64,000 bases of DNA from Parahalioglobus pacificus (GTDB taxonomy: Bacteria; Pseudomonadota; Gammaproteobacteria; Pseudomonadales; Halieaceae): assembly GCF_014652275.1 (NCBI RefSeq), contig NZ_BMYM01000001.1, positions 930,001 through 994,000 on the forward strand, given 5' to 3'. Shown here in pieces: positions 1 through 8,712 of the stretch. The position numbers and the translations under genes are program-made. The notes below the pieces were generated by a model that worked only from the letters and a program-made list of their open reading frames with translations, had not been told where the DNA came from and made no database searches. Positions within the stretch are counted from its first letter, which is position 1. Each line of letters begins with the position of its first letter.

Positions 1-237
1 GTTTCGAGGTTTTTCGGCCCACAGGTGGGCATCGATGAGGATCCCGTCACAGGGTCAGCGCATTGCTGTCTTGCAGCCTATTGGGGCAAACGATTGGGGG
101 CCACAAGCCTGTCAGCCCGGCAGCTCTCTGCGCGAGGGGGCGGGATGGACATCACTATTGATGGCGATCGGGTAAAACTGGGTGGTGCCGCTGTGACTTA
201 TCTTGTCGGTGAGGTGGTTGCCCACGCGCTCTTATAG
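1..237 (+). CDS. PhzF-family isomerase, C-terminal fragment (cut by window edge)
   Basis: The reading frame is open from base 1 to a TAG stop and encodes 78 residues. It contains GIDEDPVTGSAHC, the conserved C-terminal motif of PhzF-like proteins (phenazine biosynthesis-like isomerases and epimerases with a diaminopimelate-epimerase fold). The sequence ends with the usual short strands that close the second half-barrel. The substrate is unknown, as for most chromosomal PhzF paralogues; no phenazine genes are visible in the window, so a phenazine role should not be assumed. The start and N-terminal half lie outside the window. The last codons overlap the convergent tesA-like gene by 6 bases. 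Confidence 0.8.
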   Translation, partial: VSRFFGPQVGIDEDPVTGSAHCCLAAYWGKRLGATSLSARQLSARGGGMDITIDGDRVKLGGAAVTYLVGEVVAHALL

Positions 238-882
238 CGCAGGCTCATCCAGCAACGACTGCAGCGTGGGCCAGACATTGTTCAGCAGCGCGGGCTGTGC
301 CTCTACCGTTGGGTGTATGCCGTCTGCCTGCATCAACGAAGGTTCGGTCGCTACACCCTCCAGCATAAAGGGGCCCAACACGCTGCCGGTCTCCTCAGCC
401 ACGACACCAAAGGATTCCCGGAATAGGCGGGTATAGCGTGATCCGTAATTGGGCGGAATCTCCATGCTCAAAAAGATGACGCGCGCACCGGCCTGCTGTG
501 ACAGCTGCGCCATCTCGCGCAGGTTGTCGCGAAACCGATTCACCGGATAGCCTCTGAGTCCGTCATTGCCGCCAAGTTCGATGATCACGATTCGCGGTTG
601 GTGCTGTTCCAGTAGCTGGGGTAAGCGTCGCAATCCGCCGCCGGATGTTTCGCCACTGATGCTCGCGTTGACTACAACGGTGTCAGGGTGTGACGCCTCC
701 AGTTGGTCCGCAAGCAGTGCAACCCAGCCCTCTTCCAGCGACATGCCGTAGGCAGCGCTGATACTATCGCCCAGCACCAATACCGATTGCCCGGTTGCCG
801 CTGATGTTTGCGCGAACCCCAGCAGTAACAATCCGAGCGCAAGCCGCTGACGTAAAACGCGAAAAAGGAATCGTCGAAGCAT
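232..882 (-). CDS. tesA: TesA-like periplasmic SGNH esterase / lysophospholipase
   Basis: The protein has 216 residues. A signal peptide is evident: Arg-rich N-terminus, then a Leu/Gly core around residues 14-24. The mature part shows the SGNH hydrolase blocks: GDS with Ser40 (block I), Gly77 in ISGETSGGG (block II), GGND with Asn106 (block III), and DGIHP with Asp187/His190 (block V). Relatives are arylesterase / acyl-CoA thioesterase I / lysophospholipase L1 enzymes of the periplasm that cleave thioesters and lysophospholipids. The gene is divergent from ybbA-ybbP, an arrangement conserved in many gammaproteobacteria. The chosen ATG (880-882) is the one that places the signal peptide at the N-terminus; longer upstream readings run into ybbA. 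Its start codon shares three bases with that of ybbA. Confidence 0.9.
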   Translation of the reverse strand: MLRRFLFRVLRQRLALGLLLLGFAQTSAATGQSVLVLGDSISAAYGMSLEEGWVALLADQLEASHPDTVVVNASISGETSGGGLRRLPQLLEQHQPRIVIIELGGNDGLRGYPVNRFRDNLREMAQLSQQAGARVIFLSMEIPPNYGSRYTRLFRESFGVVAEETGSVLGPFMLEGVATEPSLMQADGIHPTVEAQPALLNNVWPTLQSLLDEPAL

Positions 883-1543
883 GATTACAGTCGAAAATCT
901 CCAGAAACGAGTGCCTATGGCGGGCGGCGAGCTGGAGATACTGAAAGGGATTAACCTCGAAATCAAGTCGGGCGAGGCCGTTGCTATCATCGGCGCATCG
1001 GGCTCGGGCAAGTCCACCTTGTTGGGGTTGCTGGCCGGCCTCGATGAGGCCAGCGAGGGCAGGGTAGTCATCGGCGATACCGATCTTGCAGAACTCGACG
1101 AGGACGGCCGGGCCGTGTTCAGGGCGCGGGAGGTCGGGTTCGTGTTTCAGTCCTTCCAATTATTGCCCGCGCTGACCGCGCTTGAGAATGTGATGTTGCC
1201 CCTGGAAATGCAGGGCAACAAGGATGCGCGGCAACAGGCGGAGCATTTTCTGGACCGTGTTGGCCTCGGTGAGCGTGTGGATCACTACCCGCGCCAGATG
1301 TCGGGCGGGGAACAGCAGCGTGTCGCAATCGCACGTGCGTTCGCTGCCAAACCGCGCATTCTGTTTGCCGACGAGCCCACGGGCAATCTCGATACTGCCA
1401 CAGGCGATCGCATTGAGGAGCTGCTGTTCGAGCTCAACAGGGAAGAGGGTACAACGCTGGTATTGGTGACCCATGACCTGCAACTGGCCAGTCGCTGTGA
1501 GCGACAGCTGACCCTGGAAGCCGGTGAGATGGTAGCGAGCTGA
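881..1543 (+). CDS. ybbA: YbbA-type ABC transporter ATPase (LolD/MacB-like)
   Basis: The 220-residue ATP-binding protein has Walker A GASGSGKST at residues 38-46, the signature MSGGEQQRVAIARA near residue 140, and Walker B ILFADEPTGNLD shortly after. It is of the LolD/FtsE/MacB type, whose ATPases drive type VII (mechanotransmission) transporters that do not move solute through the membrane like classical pumps. Its partner permease ybbP starts 4 bases after its stop, and tesA is divergent. The trio suggests handling of a lipid or acyl compound in the envelope, but the substrate of YbbAP is not visible here. An internal Met at residue 13 is a poor start because it would remove the first strand of the ATPase fold. 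Confidence 0.9.
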   Translation: MITVENLQKRVPMAGGELEILKGINLEIKSGEAVAIIGASGSGKSTLLGLLAGLDEASEGRVVIGDTDLAELDEDGRAVFRAREVGFVFQSFQLLPALTALENVMLPLEMQGNKDARQQAEHFLDRVGLGERVDHYPRQMSGGEQQRVAIARAFAAKPRILFADEPTGNLDTATGDRIEELLFELNREEGTTLVLVTHDLQLASRCERQLTLEAGEMVAS

Positions 1544-1547
1544 TCCG

Positions 1548-4022
1548 ATGTCGATGACAGCTTCACGCATGCTGGTGCGCGATTGGCGCGGCGGCGAATT
1601 AGGTATCCTGGTGGCAGCGTTGGTGTTGGCCGTTGCAATGGTCTCGGGTATTTCTGCCTTTACCACGCGCCTGCAAAACGCGCTGGAACAGGAGAGCCAT
1701 CGTTTTCTGGCGGCCGACCGCGTGGTTCGTGCCAGCACTGTTATGCCAGAGCAGTGGTTGGCCGAGGCACGTACTCAGGGACTACAAACTGCCCAAACCC
1801 TGACATTCCCCTCCATGGTATTTGCCGGTGATGAGGCCATGTACCTGGCCTCCATCAAGGCAGTGACCGATGACTACCCGCTGCGCGGCGATCTCACCAG
1901 TTCGCGCGAGCCCTTCGGTGCTGCCGAGCTTGCTGCCCAGGGGCCGGCGCCAGGCACTGTCTGGCTGGATTCCCGCCTGTTCCCATTGTTGGACGTTTCC
2001 ATGGGCGATTCAGTGGGTATCGGCGATGCCGAATTCACGGTCGTGGCGGCGGCACGGACCGAGCCAGATCAAGGGACATCGTTCCTGGGCTATGGCCCCC
2101 GTGTGCTGATGCATTTCAGCGACATTCCGAAAACCAACGTGGTACAGCCGGGCAGTCGGGTGCAGTACCGGCAGCTGTATGCGGGCGATGAGCCCTCGGT
2201 GGCGCGCTTTGTAACCTGGTTAGAGCCCCAGTTGGAAGACCGTCACCGTCTGCTGGACGTTAACCAGGGTCAGCCCGGCCTGGGTAATGCGCTGAATCGT
2301 GCCGAGTCTTTTTTACTGTTGGCCGGTAGCTTGGGCGTTGTGCTCGCTGGTGTCGCGATAGCACTGGCCGCGCGGCGATTCTCTGAACGCCACACTGACT
2401 ACGTCGCGATTATGAAAAGTCTGGGTGCAACCTCCGGGTCGATCAACTGGTTGTACGGGCGCAGCCTGTTGCTGTTGGGTGCAACCGCCACCGCGCTGGG
2501 GTGCCTGGCCGGTTGGGGTATGCAGTCTGTATTTTTTGTGATGTTTGCCGATCAAATGCCGGTTCAGCCTGCGCCGTCGGGGATGCGTCCGTACCTGATC
2601 GGTGCTGCAACCTCAATGACGTGTCTACTCTGTTTCGCATGGCCCCCCATCCGACGCCTCAGTCTGGCAAGTCCTTTGAGGGTACTGCGCCGGGATATGC
2701 CCGATGAGAATCGACGCACACTGACCGACTACGGCGTAGGCCTGGTCGCAGTCAGCCTGCTGATGTGGTGGTACAGCGGTGACTGGCAGCTCACGGCCGC
2801 CGTATTGGCGGGCCTTGCGGCCACCGTGACACTGGGTCTGGTACTGGCGCTTACGCTGTTGCGCGGTGGCCGGCTGGTTGGCATGAGTGCCGGCAGCATC
2901 TGGCGACTGGCGCTGGCGGGTTTGCAGCGTCGCGGCACAGCCAATGCCCTGCAGGTGGTGATCTTCGCCATGGCCATCATGCTTTTGCTGGTGTTGGTGC
3001 TGGTGCGCACATCCCTGATTGATGAGTGGCAAACACAGCTACCGCCGGATACGCCTAATCATTTCATGCTGAATATTGCACCTGAAGAGGTGCAGGCGGT
3101 GGACCAGGTATTGCGCACAGAGAACATCAACAGTGAAGCGCTGTATCCAATGATTCGCGGCCGCATTATGTCGGTCAACGCCGATGAATTACCCAAGACC
3201 TCAGACCAGGAGGAGGGGAGACGGCAGCGCGAGGTGAATTTCACCTGGTCGGACACGCTGCCCAGCGGCAATGAGTTGCTGGACGGCCAGTGGTGGGCAC
3301 CCGAATCAACCGAGGCACTGGTATCCCTTGAGCGCGAGTTTGCTGAGCGTTTACAGGTCGGCGTTGGCGATGAGATTGGACTCATGATTGGGTCCGCACC
3401 GTTGAGTGTACGCGTTGCCAGCATACGTGAACTGGATTGGCAGTCGTTCCAGCCCAACTTCTTTATGGTCTTCCCGCCACAGTTTCTGTCTGCCTACCCC
3501 GCCACCTTTATGACGAGTTTCCATCTGGATGCGTCGCAAAAAGTCTTTCTCAATAGCTTCATACGCGATTTCCCCACGGTGACGGTGATTGAGATGGACG
3601 TAGTGGTGGAGCAGGTTCGGTCGATTGTCGAACAGGTCTCTGGTGCCATTGAGTTGGTGCTCGCTGTGATTATTGCGGCGGGTTCGTTGGTGCTGGTGTC
3701 CGGGGTGCAGGCGTCGGTGGATGCACGCATGCATGAGAGCGCCATACTGCGGGCGCTGGGTGCGCGCAGGGGCTTGATCCTGGGCGGCTTGTTCATCGAA
3801 TTCGCGGCGCTGGGGCTGTTCGCGGGATTCCTGGCTACGGTAGCCGCAGAGCTGTCGGTCTATATCCTGCAAGTTTGGGTGATGGAATTTAACTACAGCC
3901 CGAGTCCTGCTGTTTGGCCACTGGGCATTGGCGCTGGCGTGGTCTTGATTTCTGCTTTAGGCGTTTACAGCTGCCGCAAAGTGGTTTCAAGCCCACCCCT
4001 GAGCGTTTTGCGAGAGCTTTAA
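1548..4022 (+). CDS. ybbP: YbbP-type FtsX-like ABC transporter permease
   Basis: This 824-residue inner-membrane protein has about ten predicted membrane segments: near residue 20-40, then a large extracytoplasmic domain to about 250, a group between about 250 and 490, a second extracytoplasmic domain (about 490-700), and a final three-helix FtsX bundle near 700-725, 745-770 and 790-812. This duplicated FtsX architecture and length match YbbP. Cytoplasmic loops such as the SLGATSGS and ALGARRG stretches are the expected contact points with the ATPase. It is translated from an ATG 4 bases after ybbA and surely acts with it. There is no sign of truncation. Confidence 0.9.
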   Translation: MSMTASRMLVRDWRGGELGILVAALVLAVAMVSGISAFTTRLQNALEQESHRFLAADRVVRASTVMPEQWLAEARTQGLQTAQTLTFPSMVFAGDEAMYLASIKAVTDDYPLRGDLTSSREPFGAAELAAQGPAPGTVWLDSRLFPLLDVSMGDSVGIGDAEFTVVAAARTEPDQGTSFLGYGPRVLMHFSDIPKTNVVQPGSRVQYRQLYAGDEPSVARFVTWLEPQLEDRHRLLDVNQGQPGLGNALNRAESFLLLAGSLGVVLAGVAIALAARRFSERHTDYVAIMKSLGATSGSINWLYGRSLLLLGATATALGCLAGWGMQSVFFVMFADQMPVQPAPSGMRPYLIGAATSMTCLLCFAWPPIRRLSLASPLRVLRRDMPDENRRTLTDYGVGLVAVSLLMWWYSGDWQLTAAVLAGLAATVTLGLVLALTLLRGGRLVGMSAGSIWRLALAGLQRRGTANALQVVIFAMAIMLLLVLVLVRTSLIDEWQTQLPPDTPNHFMLNIAPEEVQAVDQVLRTENINSEALYPMIRGRIMSVNADELPKTSDQEEGRRQREVNFTWSDTLPSGNELLDGQWWAPESTEALVSLEREFAERLQVGVGDEIGLMIGSAPLSVRVASIRELDWQSFQPNFFMVFPPQFLSAYPATFMTSFHLDASQKVFLNSFIRDFPTVTVIEMDVVVEQVRSIVEQVSGAIELVLAVIIAAGSLVLVSGVQASVDARMHESAILRALGARRGLILGGLFIEFAALGLFAGFLATVAAELSVYILQVWVMEFNYSPSPAVWPLGIGAGVVLISALGVYSCRKVVSSPPLSVLREL

Positions 4023-4063
4023 CAAAGCCCGCCCAAAAATTGGCCCTCAGGTAGGCGGTGGCA

Positions 4064-4088
4064 TACACTGCCGTTCGAATTTCGAGCG
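4064..4088 (+). promoter_or_regulatory. Candidate promoter -10 and inverted repeat upstream of the alkylsulfatase-like gene
   Basis: A TACACT hexamer at 4064-4069 could serve as a -10 element, with a weak TTGGCC about 18 bases upstream. Immediately downstream, bases 4072-4088 form a near-perfect palindrome: TCGAA (4075-4079), a central T, and TTCGA (4081-4085), flanked by CG/CG. Its position over the likely transcription start, 12 bases before the ATG, is typical of an operator. The binding regulator is unknown; the nearby TetR gene is only a candidate. Confidence 0.3.
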
Positions 4089-4100
4089 GAGCCTGCCTGG

Positions 4101-6074
4101 ATGAGATCATTTATTTCCCTGTTTATCGCACTCGCGCTGGTGGCTTGTAGCGAAGCACCCGTGCCCATGGAAGGTGCCGATGAAAACGGCTTCACGGCGC
4201 CCACTGCGGCAACGCTGGCAGCTAACAAGGCGGTTGCAGAACGGATCGCAGCCTACCCTTCAGAAGACTTTGAGCAAGCTCGCCGAGGTCTTATTGCATC
4301 CGCCGACAGCCTCGTCATTCGAGATCCCGATGGAAAAGAGGTCTGGAACCAGGATGCCTACCGTTTTATTGAAGGCGATGCGCCGGGAACGGTAAATCCC
4401 AGCCTGTGGCGGCAAGAACAGCTCAACAATATTCACGGGCTGTTCGAAGTTGTGCCGGGTATTTACCAACTGCGCGGCTATGACCTTGCCAACATGACCC
4501 TCATTGAGGGGGAGTCGGGTTGGATCGTTGTTGATCCACTGACCACCGAACCCACCGCCCGAGCGGGTATGGCCTTTGTTCGCGAGCATTTGGATGACAG
4601 GCCGGTGCGCGCGATTATCTTTACCCACAGCCATATCGATCACTTTGGCGGTGTCGCGGGTGCATTGCGCGAGAGTGATTACGAAGGCCTTCGCGTGATC
4701 GCGCCGGTGGGCTTTCTGGAGGAGGCCGTCAGCGAAAACTTGTTGGCGGGCCCCGCGATGCAACGGCGTGCGACCTTTATGTACGGCAGAAACCTACCGG
4801 TCACGCCGCGCGGACATGTGGGTACCGGTTTAGGTAAAGAGCCGGCAAAGGGCGGGTTGATCGATATCCTCGAGCCCACGGACATCATCGAGGCGACGGG
4901 GCAGCGACTGACCATCGACGGCGTGGAAATGGTGTTCCAAAATGTCGGCGGTTCCGAGGCCCCCGCGGAACTGACCTTTTACATGCCGCAGCACAAGGCC
5001 TTCTGTGGTGCCGAGATGGTCTCGCGTAACATGCATAACCTGTACACGTTGCGCGGTGCGAAGGTGCGCGACGCCTTACTGTGGAGTGGCTTCATCGACG
5101 AAGCGCTCACCCTGTTCGGCAGCGATGCAGAGGTGTACTTTGGCAGCCACCACTGGCCCATCTGGGGTCAGTCGGCGATCCAGAATTTTCTCGCGGGTCA
5201 GCGCGATACCTATAAATACCTTCACGACCAGACCCTTCGCATGGCCAACAATGGCGCCACGCCGCGTGAGATTTCCGAGGCGATGACGTTGCCTGAGGGC
5301 CTTGCCAGCAACTTCGCCAATCGAGGCTATTACGGCACGCCAAAGCACAACAGCAAGGCGGTGTACCAGTTCTACTTCGGCTGGTATGACGGCAATCCTG
5401 CCAACCTTGACCCACACCCGCCTGAGGCCGCCGCCACTCGCTACGTTGACTACATGGGTGGTGCCGAGTCCGTGCTCGAAAAAGCGCAGGCCTCGTTTGA
5501 TGAGGGTGACTATCGCTGGGTGGCGGAGGTGCTGAATCATCTTGTGTTTGCCGAGCCTGGCAATCAGCGAGCTATTGCACTGTTAGCCGCGGCCTACGAT
5601 CAGTTGGCTTATCAGGCTGAATCGGGTCCCTGGCGAGACGTTTATCTCACCGCTTCCTGGGAGCTACGCCGTGGCAAGCCGGACACCGGGACCAGTCTCA
5701 GTGATGCTGCCGGCCTGATAAAGCGGGTGCCCACGCCATTGTTTTTCCAGACTATGGCGGCCAGTATTGACGGCGAGCGGGCGGCGGATGCCAGTTACGT
5801 GATTAACATGACTTTCACGGATACGGGCGAAGTGATTGTGCTCACCCTCAGTAACGGGGTTCTCAGATACCGCGAGGGCGAAAAGGCACTTGATGCCAAC
5901 GCCGGTATCACCCTCACTCGGGAGCTGTTTCTGAGCATTCTTCTCGGCAACGCGGGTCTCCGTGACACTCTGCTGGGTGATGACTTGAGTGTGGAGGGGA
6001 GTCGACTGGATTTGCTCGGCTTCTTCCGGCTGTTCCAGCCACTGGAGCCTGTGTTTGAAGTGGTTAGGCCCTGA
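4101..6074 (+). CDS. Alkyl/aryl-sulfatase-like metallo-beta-lactamase-fold lipoprotein (SdsA type)
   Basis: The 657-residue protein begins with a lipoprotein signal: hydrophobic residues 4-15 and lipobox LVAC with Cys16. The N-terminal half is a metallo-beta-lactamase domain with the zinc motif THSHIDH (residues 175-181), further metal-site segments around HNLYTLRG and SHHWPIWG, a middle helical dimerisation region, and a C-terminal SCP2-like domain (about 530-657). That order is the architecture of SdsA1/Pseudomonas-type alkylsulfatases, which release sulfate from primary alkyl sulfates such as SDS; some relatives act on secondary alkyl sulfates. The envelope location would suit use of external sulfate esters. 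A palindrome precedes the gene, and a TetR gene lies convergent downstream. The substrate is not proven by sequence. Confidence 0.87.
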   Translation: MRSFISLFIALALVACSEAPVPMEGADENGFTAPTAATLAANKAVAERIAAYPSEDFEQARRGLIASADSLVIRDPDGKEVWNQDAYRFIEGDAPGTVNPSLWRQEQLNNIHGLFEVVPGIYQLRGYDLANMTLIEGESGWIVVDPLTTEPTARAGMAFVREHLDDRPVRAIIFTHSHIDHFGGVAGALRESDYEGLRVIAPVGFLEEAVSENLLAGPAMQRRATFMYGRNLPVTPRGHVGTGLGKEPAKGGLIDILEPTDIIEATGQRLTIDGVEMVFQNVGGSEAPAELTFYMPQHKAFCGAEMVSRNMHNLYTLRGAKVRDALLWSGFIDEALTLFGSDAEVYFGSHHWPIWGQSAIQNFLAGQRDTYKYLHDQTLRMANNGATPREISEAMTLPEGLASNFANRGYYGTPKHNSKAVYQFYFGWYDGNPANLDPHPPEAAATRYVDYMGGAESVLEKAQASFDEGDYRWVAEVLNHLVFAEPGNQRAIALLAAAYDQLAYQAESGPWRDVYLTASWELRRGKPDTGTSLSDAAGLIKRVPTPLFFQTMAASIDGERAADASYVINMTFTDTGEVIVLTLSNGVLRYREGEKALDANAGITLTRELFLSILLGNAGLRDTLLGDDLSVEGSRLDLLGFFRLFQPLEPVFEVVRP

Positions 6075-6086
6075 TTCAACAGGGCC
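6067..6086. terminator. Short hairpin between convergent sulfatase-like and TetR genes
   Basis: GGCCCTG (6067-6073) and CAGGGCC (6080-6086) form a perfect 7-bp stem with a 6-base loop that spans the sulfatase-like stop codon. It lies between two convergent genes, as bidirectional terminators often do. No U-rich tract follows on either strand, so intrinsic termination would be weak. Confidence 0.3.
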
Positions 6087-6093
6087 CGGTGAA

Positions 6094-6723
6094 TCAATCC
6101 TGAATGGCCGGTGCCGCGATCCCGATGAGAAAGGTCTCAATACCCGTGTCGATCTGGCGTGCCAGGTCGATGTGCCGTTGAAATAATTCCGGGGCATCGA
6201 CGCGGAGTGTGGCTAGCCCGTGGATGCCGGCCCAGCCGGCGTTGGCGAGGTAGGTGCCATCCTGCTGGCGGAAGAAGCCTTGATCCATGCCGTCTTCGAG
6301 AATGCGCTGCACCAGGAGGAATGTCTCCCGACTGGCCTGACGTAACTCGGGGTAGTTTTCCGCCGGTTGCACGGACGGGCCGAACATCAGCTTGAACAGG
6401 GCAGGGTTGTCTGCCGCATAGGCCACATAGGCGCGAGCGAAGGCGCGCAGTTGATCCGGTGGTGAATGGTCGCTGTGTGCGCCGGCTTCCTGCAGGCTCC
6501 ACAACAGGTTTTCGTAGCCGCGTGTGGCCATGGCTGCGAGCAGCTCGCCCTTGTCAGAAAAGTGCCGGTAGGGTGCGGTTTGTGACACGCCTATGGCGCG
6601 CGCCAAGGCCCGGAGGCTGAGTGCCTCCGTACCCTCGCTGCCTAACTGCGCAATGGCGGTGTCGAGCAGTTCTGCGCGCAGGTTACCGTGGTGGTAACCG
6701 CGCGTACTTTCGGCGTCGCTCAA
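6094..6723 (-). CDS. TetR/AcrR-family transcriptional regulator with WHG-type C-terminal domain
   Basis: The 209-residue protein starts with TTG three bases after the mdh stop, so it probably shares the mdh transcript. The N-terminal tetR helix-turn-helix (about residues 9-56) includes [28 protein letters not shown], quoted here in parts: [11 protein letters not shown] is the start of the recognition unit and [12 protein letters not shown] its end. The C-terminal ligand-binding part (about 75-190) resembles the WHG-domain TetR subfamily. It should be a ligand-responsive repressor. The target is not evident; the convergent sulfatase-like gene with its palindromic upstream site is the simplest local candidate. 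Confidence 0.85.
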   Translation of the reverse strand: MSDAESTRGYHHGNLRAELLDTAIAQLGSEGTEALSLRALARAIGVSQTAPYRHFSDKGELLAAMATRGYENLLWSLQEAGAHSDHSPPDQLRAFARAYVAYAADNPALFKLMFGPSVQPAENYPELRQASRETFLLVQRILEDGMDQGFFRQQDGTYLANAGWAGIHGLATLRVDAPELFQRHIDLARQIDTGIETFLIGIAAPAIQD

Positions 6724-6726
6724 GGC

Positions 6727-7707
6727 TTACGGCAGCAGGTGCTGAACAGCGTCGCGCTCTTCGGCAAGTTCCTGCTCTGTCGCTGACATACGGGTCTGGC
6801 TGAACTCGCCGACTTCAACACCCTGAACAATGCTCCAGTCACCGTCTTTACAGCGGCAAGGGAAGGAGTAGATCAGGCCTTCGGCGATGCCGTAGGAACC
6901 GTCCGAGTACACGCCCATGGATACCCAGTCATCGCTCTCTGTGCCCAGCGCCCAGCTGTGCATGTGGTCGATGGCGGCATTGGCCGCAGAAGCTGCGGAG
7001 GAAGCGCCGCGTGCCTTGATGATGGCGGCGCCGCGCTGCTGTACGGTGGGGATGAAATCGTTCTCATACCAGTCGAGGTCAACCAGATCGGTGGCTGTGG
7101 TGCCGTCGACCTTGGTGTTGAACAAATCAGGGTATTGGGTGGCCGAGTGGTTGCCCCAGATTGTCATGTGAGTGACGTCATTGACTGTCTTGCCGGTTTT
7201 CTGGGCAATCTGCGTCATGGCGCGGTTGTGGTCCAGGCGAGTCATTGCCGTGAAATTGCGTGGATCAATGTCAGGCGCGTTGCGCTGGGTGATCAGCGCG
7301 TTAGTGTTCGCCGGGTTGCCCACGACCAGCACCTTGATGTTCTTGCTGGCGTTATCGTTGATGGCCTTGCCCTGTACAGAGAAGATGGCCGCATTGGCTT
7401 CAAGAAGATCTTTGCGCTCCATGCCGGGGCCGCGGGGACGTGCGCCGACCAGCAAAGCGTAGTCGCTGTCCTTGAAGGCCACATTCGGATCGTCGGTGCA
7501 AACAATGCCGGCCAGCAGCGGGAATGCGCAGTCGTCCAGCTCCATACGAACGCCTTCCAGCGCCTCCATTGCCGGTGTGATGTCCAGCAGCTGCAGGATG
7601 ACTGGCTGGTCGTCGCCCAGCATGGCGCCTGAGGCGATACGGAACAGCAGTGCGTAGCCGATTTGACCGGCTGCACCGGTGACTGTCACTCGAACGGGTT
7701 GCTTCAT
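6727..7707 (-). CDS. mdh: Malate dehydrogenase (NAD-dependent)
   Basis: This 326-residue cytosolic enzyme interconverts malate and oxaloacetate in the TCA cycle. It has the dinucleotide motif TGAAGQIG (residues 10-17), substrate-binding arginines in [14 protein letters not shown] (Arg92, Arg98), the NPANTNA segment, and the catalytic His187 in [11 protein letters not shown], paired with Asp in RLDHNRA. It belongs to the LDH-like MDH group 2 also found in Burkholderia and many marine gammaproteobacteria, rather than the E. coli type. A strong AGGAAGG ribosome site sits 6-12 bases before the ATG. The gene is divergent from ttcA and followed by the TetR gene. It lies apart from the main TCA block at 39-52 kb. 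Confidence 0.96.
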   Translation of the reverse strand: MKQPVRVTVTGAAGQIGYALLFRIASGAMLGDDQPVILQLLDITPAMEALEGVRMELDDCAFPLLAGIVCTDDPNVAFKDSDYALLVGARPRGPGMERKDLLEANAAIFSVQGKAINDNASKNIKVLVVGNPANTNALITQRNAPDIDPRNFTAMTRLDHNRAMTQIAQKTGKTVNDVTHMTIWGNHSATQYPDLFNTKVDGTTATDLVDLDWYENDFIPTVQQRGAAIIKARGASSAASAANAAIDHMHSWALGTESDDWVSMGVYSDGSYGIAEGLIYSFPCRCKDGDWSIVQGVEVGEFSQTRMSATEQELAEERDAVQHLLP

Positions 7708-7866
7708 GGGATTCCTTCCTGAATTAAAACACTAAAAGCGGGGATTTTCGGGGCGCACATTGTCGTGCGAACGCCGCGAAAACACAAGGCTTGCGGCGCT
7801 TTCACGCTGGACGCTGGATGTGCCCAACCGTAAAATACGCGCCTGTTACCCAACTGGTCTGGCGTC

Positions 7867-8709
7867 GTGCGCGAACTGTCCCGCAAGGAAAAAACTGAAT
7901 TCAACAAGTTGCAGAAGCGACTGCGACGCAATGCCGGTAATGCCATCGTCGATTACAACATGATCGAGGAGGGCGACCGGGTGATGGTGTGCCTATCCGG
8001 CGGCAAGGATTCCTACGCGATGCTGGACATCCTCATGAATCTCCAGAAGAGCGCCCCAGTCAATTTCGAGCTGGTTGCCGTCAATCTCGACCAGAAGCAA
8101 CCGGGATTTCCGGAGCACGTGCTGCCGGAGTATCTTGAAGCACTCAACATCCCGTTCTACATCCTCGAGAAAGATACCTACAGTATCGTCAAAGAGGTCA
8201 TCCCCGAGGGCAAGACGACCTGCGGCCTGTGCTCGCGTTTGCGGCGTGGCAGTCTGTACGGCTTCGCGCAGGAGATCGGTGCCAATCGGATTGCCCTGGG
8301 CCATCACCGAGACGATATTGTAGAGACGTTGTTTCTGAATATGTTCTTTGGCGGCTCCTTGAAGGCTATGCCTCCCAAGCTGCTGAGCGACGACGGGCGC
8401 AATGTAGTGATACGGCCGCTGGCGTACTGTAAGGAATCTGACCTTATGAACTACGCAGATTACAAAGCCTTTCCCATTATTCCGTGCAACCTCTGCGGCT
8501 CTCAGGAAAACCTGCAGCGCGTGCAGATGAAGAAGATGCTCGCCCAGTGGGAGCGTGAGTATCCCGGGCGCACCGAAACCATCTTCCGCAGCATCAAGAG
8601 CGTCGCGCCTTCCCAGTTGGCCGACACGGACCTGTTCGATTTCGCCGGCCTCAGTGCAGAGGTCGACACCGACCTGCACCTGCCCGGCATTCGCGTCGTT
8701 AATCTTTAG
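7867..8709 (+). CDS. ttcA: tRNA 2-thiocytidine(32) synthetase TtcA
   Basis: The 280-residue PP-loop ATPase thiolates C32 of certain tRNAs using a [4Fe-4S] cluster. Visible are the PP-loop SGGKDS (residues 44-49), the CGLC pair (Cys119, Cys122) and a second CNLC pair (Cys207, Cys210); TtcA proteins bind the cluster with three cysteines drawn from such pairs. The gene starts with GTG at 7867; the N-terminal [19 protein letters not shown] is typical of the family. It is followed 3 bases later by ccmA and may be co-transcribed with the cytochrome c maturation genes, although no functional tie is known. Confidence 0.95.
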   Translation: MRELSRKEKTEFNKLQKRLRRNAGNAIVDYNMIEEGDRVMVCLSGGKDSYAMLDILMNLQKSAPVNFELVAVNLDQKQPGFPEHVLPEYLEALNIPFYILEKDTYSIVKEVIPEGKTTCGLCSRLRRGSLYGFAQEIGANRIALGHHRDDIVETLFLNMFFGGSLKAMPPKLLSDDGRNVVIRPLAYCKESDLMNYADYKAFPIIPCNLCGSQENLQRVQMKKMLAQWEREYPGRTETIFRSIKSVAPSQLADTDLFDFAGLSAEVDTDLHLPGIRVVNL

Positions 8710-8712
8710 CGC

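Noticed and set aside
6958-7632. 224-codon open frame on the plus strand opposite mdh
   Set aside because: mdh is unambiguous on the other strand and the shadow protein shows no recognisable motif or ribosome site.
7993-8679. 228-codon open frame on the minus strand opposite ttcA
   Set aside because: It is antisense to a clear TtcA with PP-loop and cysteine motifs; composition is that of a shadow frame.
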